64,000 nt of DNA from JANQEU01 sp965601455 (GTDB taxonomy: Bacteria; Bacteroidota; Bacteroidia; Cytophagales; Cyclobacteriaceae): the NCBI GenBank assembly GCA_965601455.1, contig OZ271831.1, forward strand, positions 3,286,001 through 3,350,000. Reading direction: 5' to 3'. A program made the translations under genes and the position numbers. Positions 61,230 to 64,000 of this stretch are shown piece after piece; the stretch's first letter is position 1, and the number at the start of each line of letters is the position of its first letter. Under the pieces are notes generated by a model. It saw nothing but the letters and a program-made list of their open reading frames with translations, was not told where the DNA came from and ran no database searches.

Positions 61230-62675
61230 CTATTCAGATATATAGAGCAACTCTTGATTTTCAAAATCATAGAGGGTAAGACGGCGTAAATCATAAATTG
61301 CCAACCAAAAGGATCGAAGTGCAGTCACGTAACTACGTTTAGCCTCATCTTTTTCATTTAAAGCGATGTTTAGATTAGTAATATCGATCTTGCCAATAAG
61401 GTATCGGTTCTGGGCCACCTCATATCGTTTTTGGGCCACCTGATCAGATTTCTTAGAGATCTCAATCTGCTGCCTGAGCACTTCCAATTGCAACACTTGT
61501 GTAAGAATTTCCTGTTCAAAGTTCTGTTCCTCCTGATCAATGACGAAGTCTGTCAACTGCTTGTTCGCCATAGCTGTTCTAGTTCTTGCTTTTTGTCGAC
61601 CCCAGTCAATTATGGGAACAAATAAAGTCAGGTTCACTACTTGCTGGTTATTGATTTCCTGGTAAGATTCTCCCAAGGTAACTCCCTCGTCAATGTAGCC
61701 AACGGATGCCTCCAAAGTAGATTGAAACCTCGATCTTCTAGCCTCCTCAACCGCACTCTCCTGCTCCAATCTTCGTCGTTCGAATGCAATAAAATCTGCA
61801 CGATTTTGCTTGGCATAGCCCAAAGCTTGATCTGCATTCACAACAAAAACCGGAATATCCTGGGGTAAAACCAGGTTATATGCACTATTGTCATTTAATC
61901 CAATGAAAGTACTTAGGTTCAGTTTGGCAGTTTGTAGGTCAAGTTGAGCTTGTGCCACATCCTGTTGCGATCGTAACAACTGCAACTCCACCTGAAGCAA
62001 CTTATCCTCGGAGGTAGTACCTATGTTGAATCTTCCTTGTTCGATATTATAAATTGTATCATTGTTTGCAAGATTAAATTGGGCAATTTGAAGGTTAATC
62101 TGAGCCTCAAGGAAATCAAAAAATCGGGCTACTGCCCTACTACTAACAAACTCCATTTCTTCGACGTATGCCCTTTTCGATTCCTCGTATTTGAGTGGTT
62201 CGATGAGTTTGTCCCATTTCAGCGGATTGAAAGCGAATAAAGGTTGCTCGATAGCTATGTTCGCCACTGTAGAGTTCCATTGTGTTAGATCTCTAGTAAT
62301 ATCATTGAACTGTCGAACTCGAGAATTAATAGATATTTGCCCTCCTGTGAAAGGTATGGGTTGCTGAAGGCCGAGGTTTATTGTGGATTGTGTTTGCTGC
62401 TGATCTTGAAACTGAATAGTCCCATCATCCAGGCGATTTTGTACAAAATCCTTGTTATAGTTAGGTAGCGTTCCAAATAGAGCAAGTTGTGGATTGAAAT
62501 TGGCTCGATATAATCTGAATTGCCAATATAGATTCTCTTTTCTCGTCTCGGCCTGCTTTGCTGCCGGAGATTGTGATTTTGCCCTGGCTATAATTTCCTC
62601 CAATGTGAAATTTGATTGAGCAAACGCTGTGAAAGAAAAAATGATGAAGGCAGTTAATAACGTGATTTTATTCAT
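61230..62675 (-). CDS. TolC-family outer-membrane protein paired with the MacB-like permease
   Basis: A 481-residue protein with a signal peptide (TLLTAFIIFSFTAFAQ), a start FTLEEIIARAKSQSPAAKQAE and TolC-type repeats such as LGLQQPIPFTGGQISINSR and LTLFVPIIDWGRQKARTRTAM. It differs from the other two TolC proteins in the second strand signature (IIDWGRQKA). It overlaps the permease gene by 8 bases and is probably the exit duct for it. The adaptor would be encoded beyond the right edge. Confidence 0.9.
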   Translation of the reverse strand: MNKITLLTAFIIFSFTAFAQSNFTLEEIIARAKSQSPAAKQAETRKENLYWQFRLYRANFNPQLALFGTLPNYNKDFVQNRLDDGTIQFQDQQQTQSTINLGLQQPIPFTGGQISINSRVRQFNDITRDLTQWNSTVANIAIEQPLFAFNPLKWDKLIEPLKYEESKRAYVEEMEFVSSRAVARFFDFLEAQINLQIAQFNLANNDTIYNIEQGRFNIGTTSEDKLLQVELQLLRSQQDVAQAQLDLQTAKLNLSTFIGLNDNSAYNLVLPQDIPVFVVNADQALGYAKQNRADFIAFERRRLEQESAVEEARRSRFQSTLEASVGYIDEGVTLGESYQEINNQQVVNLTLFVPIIDWGRQKARTRTAMANKQLTDFVIDQEEQNFEQEILTQVLQLEVLRQQIEISKKSDQVAQKRYEVAQNRYLIGKIDITNLNIALNEKDEAKRSYVTALRSFWLAIYDLRRLTLYDFENQELLYISE

Positions 62676-64000
62676 ATCTCAGTGATGCAATTGGATCTTG
62701 ACTTGCTGCCTTTCGAGCCGGTGCTATACCGAAGATCATCCCCACAGATGCCGCAACGCCAAAAGAGATTAAGATCGAGTTAAACGATATAATAGTTGGA
62801 ATATCGGCAAATCGACTCACTGAATATGCCATTAGAATACCCAGAATTATTCCGATTATCCCTCCAGTGACACTAATCAAAACAGACTCAAACATGAACT
62901 GATTGATGATGTCCGACTTTTTGGCACCGAGTGATAACCTTAAGCCGATTTCTTTTATTCTTTCCAAAACCGATGCCAGCATAATATTCATAATTCCAAT
63001 TCCCCCGACAATCAAGGAAATACCAGCAATGGCTCCAAGAACGTAATTGAAAATATCATTGGTCCTCTGTTGCTGTTTGAGCAATAGTTCGGGGATTGAA
63101 ATCTCAAAATCGATTACTCCGTAGTGTTTGCGTTCTAGGAGTCTCGCAATGACCTCCGCGGTAGGATTCAACATTTCCGTTTCAGATACCTGAACTACCA
63201 ACTTGTCTATTTGATGATAATTCTCATCAATGACTATGTCAGACTCAGATTCATCACCATCGCCCCTATTTGCCGCCTGAATCATTTCCTCTGTGAGTGT
63301 GGAGCGATTTCTATATCGCACCAATACTGTTTGCAGTGGTGTATAGACATCCATGTTGAAATCCCTGATTCCGAGCTTACTGATACTATTTGAACTCACA
63401 ATCCTCTCCTCCAGTACTCCTATGACTTTCAACCACCGTGAACCTACCTTAATCTCCTTTCCAATGGGATCTTGTGATGGAAAGAATTTGCTCACTATAG
63501 ACTTGCCAATAATGCATACTGGGTCACCATTGATGAGGTGCTTTTCCGAGAACATTCTTCCTGAGGACAACTGAAAATTGAAGATTCTGAAATAAGTTGG
63601 CTCTATTCCCACGAGTTTTGCGGACCTACGAATACCATTCTTGATAATGTAGGTATCAATTAAGATCTCCGGACTAACTGTTTCGATATCGGGTATAATC
63701 GACGACAACGATCGAGTATCATCCATCGAAAGTCCCGGTGAGAATTTCGGTTTCTCCTCTTCGAATCCCTCTAACTCAAGATTGTCTTCTTTCTGTTCGA
63801 TGATTGGTTCAATAACGATATTGTTAACACCAACCAATTTTATCTGCTCCAGAATTTCCTGTTGAGCTCCATTACCAATTGCCAGCATAGCAATAACCGC
63901 GGCTACACCGAAGATAATACCCAGTCCAGTCAACATGGATCGGATACGATTAGCCAGTACCGCCTCCAGAGCAATGTAGAGATTGGAGAGTAGTCTTTCT
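62668..64000 (-). CDS. MacB-like ABC transporter permease (5' partial)
   Basis: At least 444 residues; the start is beyond the right edge. The frame continues upstream of the internal ATG at 63936 with RLLSNLYIALEAVLANRIRS, the standard MacB permease N-terminus, so 63936 is not the start. There is one N-terminal helix (LTGLGIIFGVAAVIAMLAIG), a large periplasmic domain and three C-terminal helices with ERIKEIGLRLSLGAKKSDIINQFMFES. The family exports peptides, toxins or lipids with a TolC channel. The TolC gene overlaps its end by 8 bases. Confidence 0.93.
   Translation of the reverse strand, partial: ERLLSNLYIALEAVLANRIRSMLTGLGIIFGVAAVIAMLAIGNGAQQEILEQIKLVGVNNIVIEPIIEQKEDNLELEGFEEEKPKFSPGLSMDDTRSLSSIIPDIETVSPEILIDTYIIKNGIRRSAKLVGIEPTYFRIFNFQLSSGRMFSEKHLINGDPVCIIGKSIVSKFFPSQDPIGKEIKVGSRWLKVIGVLEERIVSSNSISKLGIRDFNMDVYTPLQTVLVRYRNRSTLTEEMIQAANRGDGDESESDIVIDENYHQIDKLVVQVSETEMLNPTAEVIARLLERKHYGVIDFEISIPELLLKQQQRTNDIFNYVLGAIAGISLIVGGIGIMNIMLASVLERIKEIGLRLSLGAKKSDIINQFMFESVLISVTGGIIGIILGILMAYSVSRFADIPTIISFNSILISFGVAASVGMIFGIAPARKAASQDPIASLRYE

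Noticed and set aside
1..64000. CRISPR arrays, tRNA or rRNA genes, insertion sequences, prophage or integrative elements
   Set aside because: Looked for repeated spacers, transposase or integrase motifs and RNA genes on reading; none seen. A tRNAscan or Infernal run would settle small RNAs, which I cannot exclude.

Overview
The window is a chromosomal segment from a Bacteroidota bacterium, most likely a marine, free-living member of the Cytophagales. Supporting signs are several protein families that are typical of or restricted to the phylum (DUF3127, DUF2452, DUF2911, DUF5777, the MQEHFNENYL-type YceI, SiaB/SiaC of the Bacteroidota type, a zinc-less short sirtuin), fused OtsAB next to a GH15 enzyme, and Bacteroidota-type -7 promoter elements (TAnnTTTG) a short distance upstream of several start codons. 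I see no rRNA, tRNA, CRISPR array, insertion sequence or phage gene. The exact genus cannot be read from the sequence.

Layout. 1-9.9 kb is mixed housekeeping: the end of a sirtuin, a beta-flower protein, a sodium symporter, methylglyoxal synthase, an etfB-etfA-DUF151-nupC operon, a TPR protein, DnaB, and a two-gene unit of a dead-looking Mpl-like protein and a DEDDh exonuclease. 10-20.3 kb holds trehalose synthesis (OtsAB) convergent with a GH15 enzyme, an MFS transporter, a potassium channel, a lipoprotein, a GOLPH3-like protein with a Na+/H+ antiporter, and a PBP4-type carboxypeptidase. 20.3-26.1 kb is an adaptor-RND-TolC efflux operon. 26.4-36.2 kb holds a large Asp-box protein, an lhgO-thiF/rhodanese-dinB operon, a small membrane peptide-DUF2452-YceI-DUF5777 operon, and several short proteins.

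36.3-42.8 kb is the most interesting stretch. It is a signalling island with a HAMP-PP2C phosphatase, a histidine kinase, a response regulator fused to a PP2C domain that has lost metal ligands, a 77-residue orphan, SiaB kinase, SiaC phosphoprotein, and a coiled-coil membrane protein. It looks like the Pseudomonas SiaABC partner switch without its diguanylate cyclase SiaD, so the output is unknown.

42.9-46.4 kb carries an SGLT-type symporter, a thioesterase-like protein and a YihY/BrkB protein. 46.5-52.1 kb is a TetR-controlled operon with a LolA-like periplasmic protein, two FtsX-type permeases, a LolD-like ATPase and an outer-membrane barrel, which together look like a trans-envelope lipid or lipoprotein carrier. 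52.2-54.4 kb has a GH5 enzyme and a membrane metallophosphoesterase. 54.5-61.1 kb is a second efflux operon (TetR-TolC-adaptor-RND) with a striking operator. 61.2-64 kb is a MacB-like permease plus TolC, cut by the window edge.

Genes are packed tightly: almost every convergent pair abuts or overlaps at its stop codons. Many operon joints overlap by 1 to 17 bases, which suggests translational coupling.
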